Source: Desulfobacula sp. (GTDB taxonomy: Bacteria; Desulfobacterota; Desulfobacteria; Desulfobacterales; Desulfobacteraceae). Taken from it: a stretch of DNA of 14,907 bases. Below, piece after piece: positions 14,688 to 14,907 of the stretch. The translations under genes were made by a program, and so were the position numbers. Positions within the stretch are counted from its first letter, which is position 1. Each line of letters opens with the position of its first letter. The stretch is from contig JABIYQ010000341.1 in NCBI GenBank assembly GCA_018702715.1, positions 1 to 14,907 of the forward strand. Direction: 5' to 3'. The notes below the pieces were generated by a model. It was not told the DNA's origin. It saw nothing but the letters and a program-made list of their open reading frames with translations, and searched no databases.

Positions 14688-14907
14688 TTAAGATGTAACG
14701 TATCCTGTTAATTGATATCCCATAAGCATAAAGCCAAGCATCATGATAAATGAATTGGCTGCATAGGCGTGTCGCATAAAAGAGCTTGATTTTCGCCAGT
14801 ATGTAATTGCTATAAGAATCACAGACAGAGCCAATAACTGACCAATTTCCACACCAACGTTGAAAAAAACAAGATTTGGCAAAAGCCCATCTGGAGAGAG
14901 TTTGTAG
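14688..14907 (-). CDS. HupE/UreJ-family membrane protein, 3' end only
   Basis: The open frame runs off the right edge, so only the C-terminal 72 or so residues are visible. They include LLPNLVFFNVGVEIGQL, the typical late-helix motif of HupE/UreJ proteins (FN-GVE-GQ), then a hydrophobic helix, a basic YWRKSS loop and a last helix ending GYVTS. HupE/UreJ members are linked to nickel uptake for hydrogenase or urease, but many homologues sit in other metal loci. A TTG near 14882 could be taken as a start, but the sense frame upstream and the family motif show the gene begins outside the window. It is followed by the anchor protein gene. Confidence 0.75.
   Translation of the reverse strand, partial: YKLSPDGLLPNLVFFNVGVEIGQLLALSVILIAITYWRKSSSFMRHAYAANSFIMMLGFMLMGYQLTGYVTS

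Overview
The window looks like chromosomal DNA from a sulfate-reducing Desulfobacterota bacterium, probably near Desulfobacula or Desulfobacterium. This is an inference from low GC, the protein flavour and a Wood-Ljungdahl-type methyl-H4folate methyltransferase; no rRNA or other decisive marker is present. There are no tRNAs, CRISPR arrays or intact insertion sequences.

Left part (1-2193, + strand): an AT-rich leader with a good sigma70-like promoter, then a two-gene unit of a MaoC-type double-hotdog acyl dehydratase and an EamA/DMT transporter. This unit converges on the next one. A nested palindrome of about 56 bp lies at the junction, and both stop codons sit inside its outer arms.

Middle part (2242-9905, - strand): in transcription order, an MBL-fold hydrolase, a 300 bp AT-rich gap, then a tight run of pterin-binding methyltransferase, MscS-type channel, RND adaptor and RND pump. 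The adaptor and pump genes overlap by ATGA. No outer-membrane TolC partner and no corrinoid protein is present.

Right-centre part (10295-13481, - strand): a likely metal-sensor operon. A CsoR/RcnR-family repressor carries the Cys36-His61-Cys65 pattern of Cu(I)-type CsoR. In front of it are a TTGACA-17-TATATA promoter and a G/C-tract inverted-repeat operator at the predicted transcription start. An MFS transporter follows 6 nt later. Next come a 15-codon leader ORF and a spermidine-synthase-like membrane protein broken into two ORFs. Those two ORFs are in the same frame and separated by one TAG codon plus nine sense codons. They are therefore a single fused MFS/spermidine-synthase-type gene interrupted by an amber codon.

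Right end (13720-14907, - strand): the 3' end of a HupE/UreJ-family membrane protein, a single-pass 'transmembrane anchor' protein with a C-terminal beta-rich domain, and a 50-residue membrane protein with a DHGHSH tail, closed by a clear intrinsic terminator. This is probably a second, poorly characterised metal-handling operon. The best leads are the amber-split gene, the complete CsoR operator/promoter with its unusual downstream genes, and the HupE/anchor/His-tail operon.
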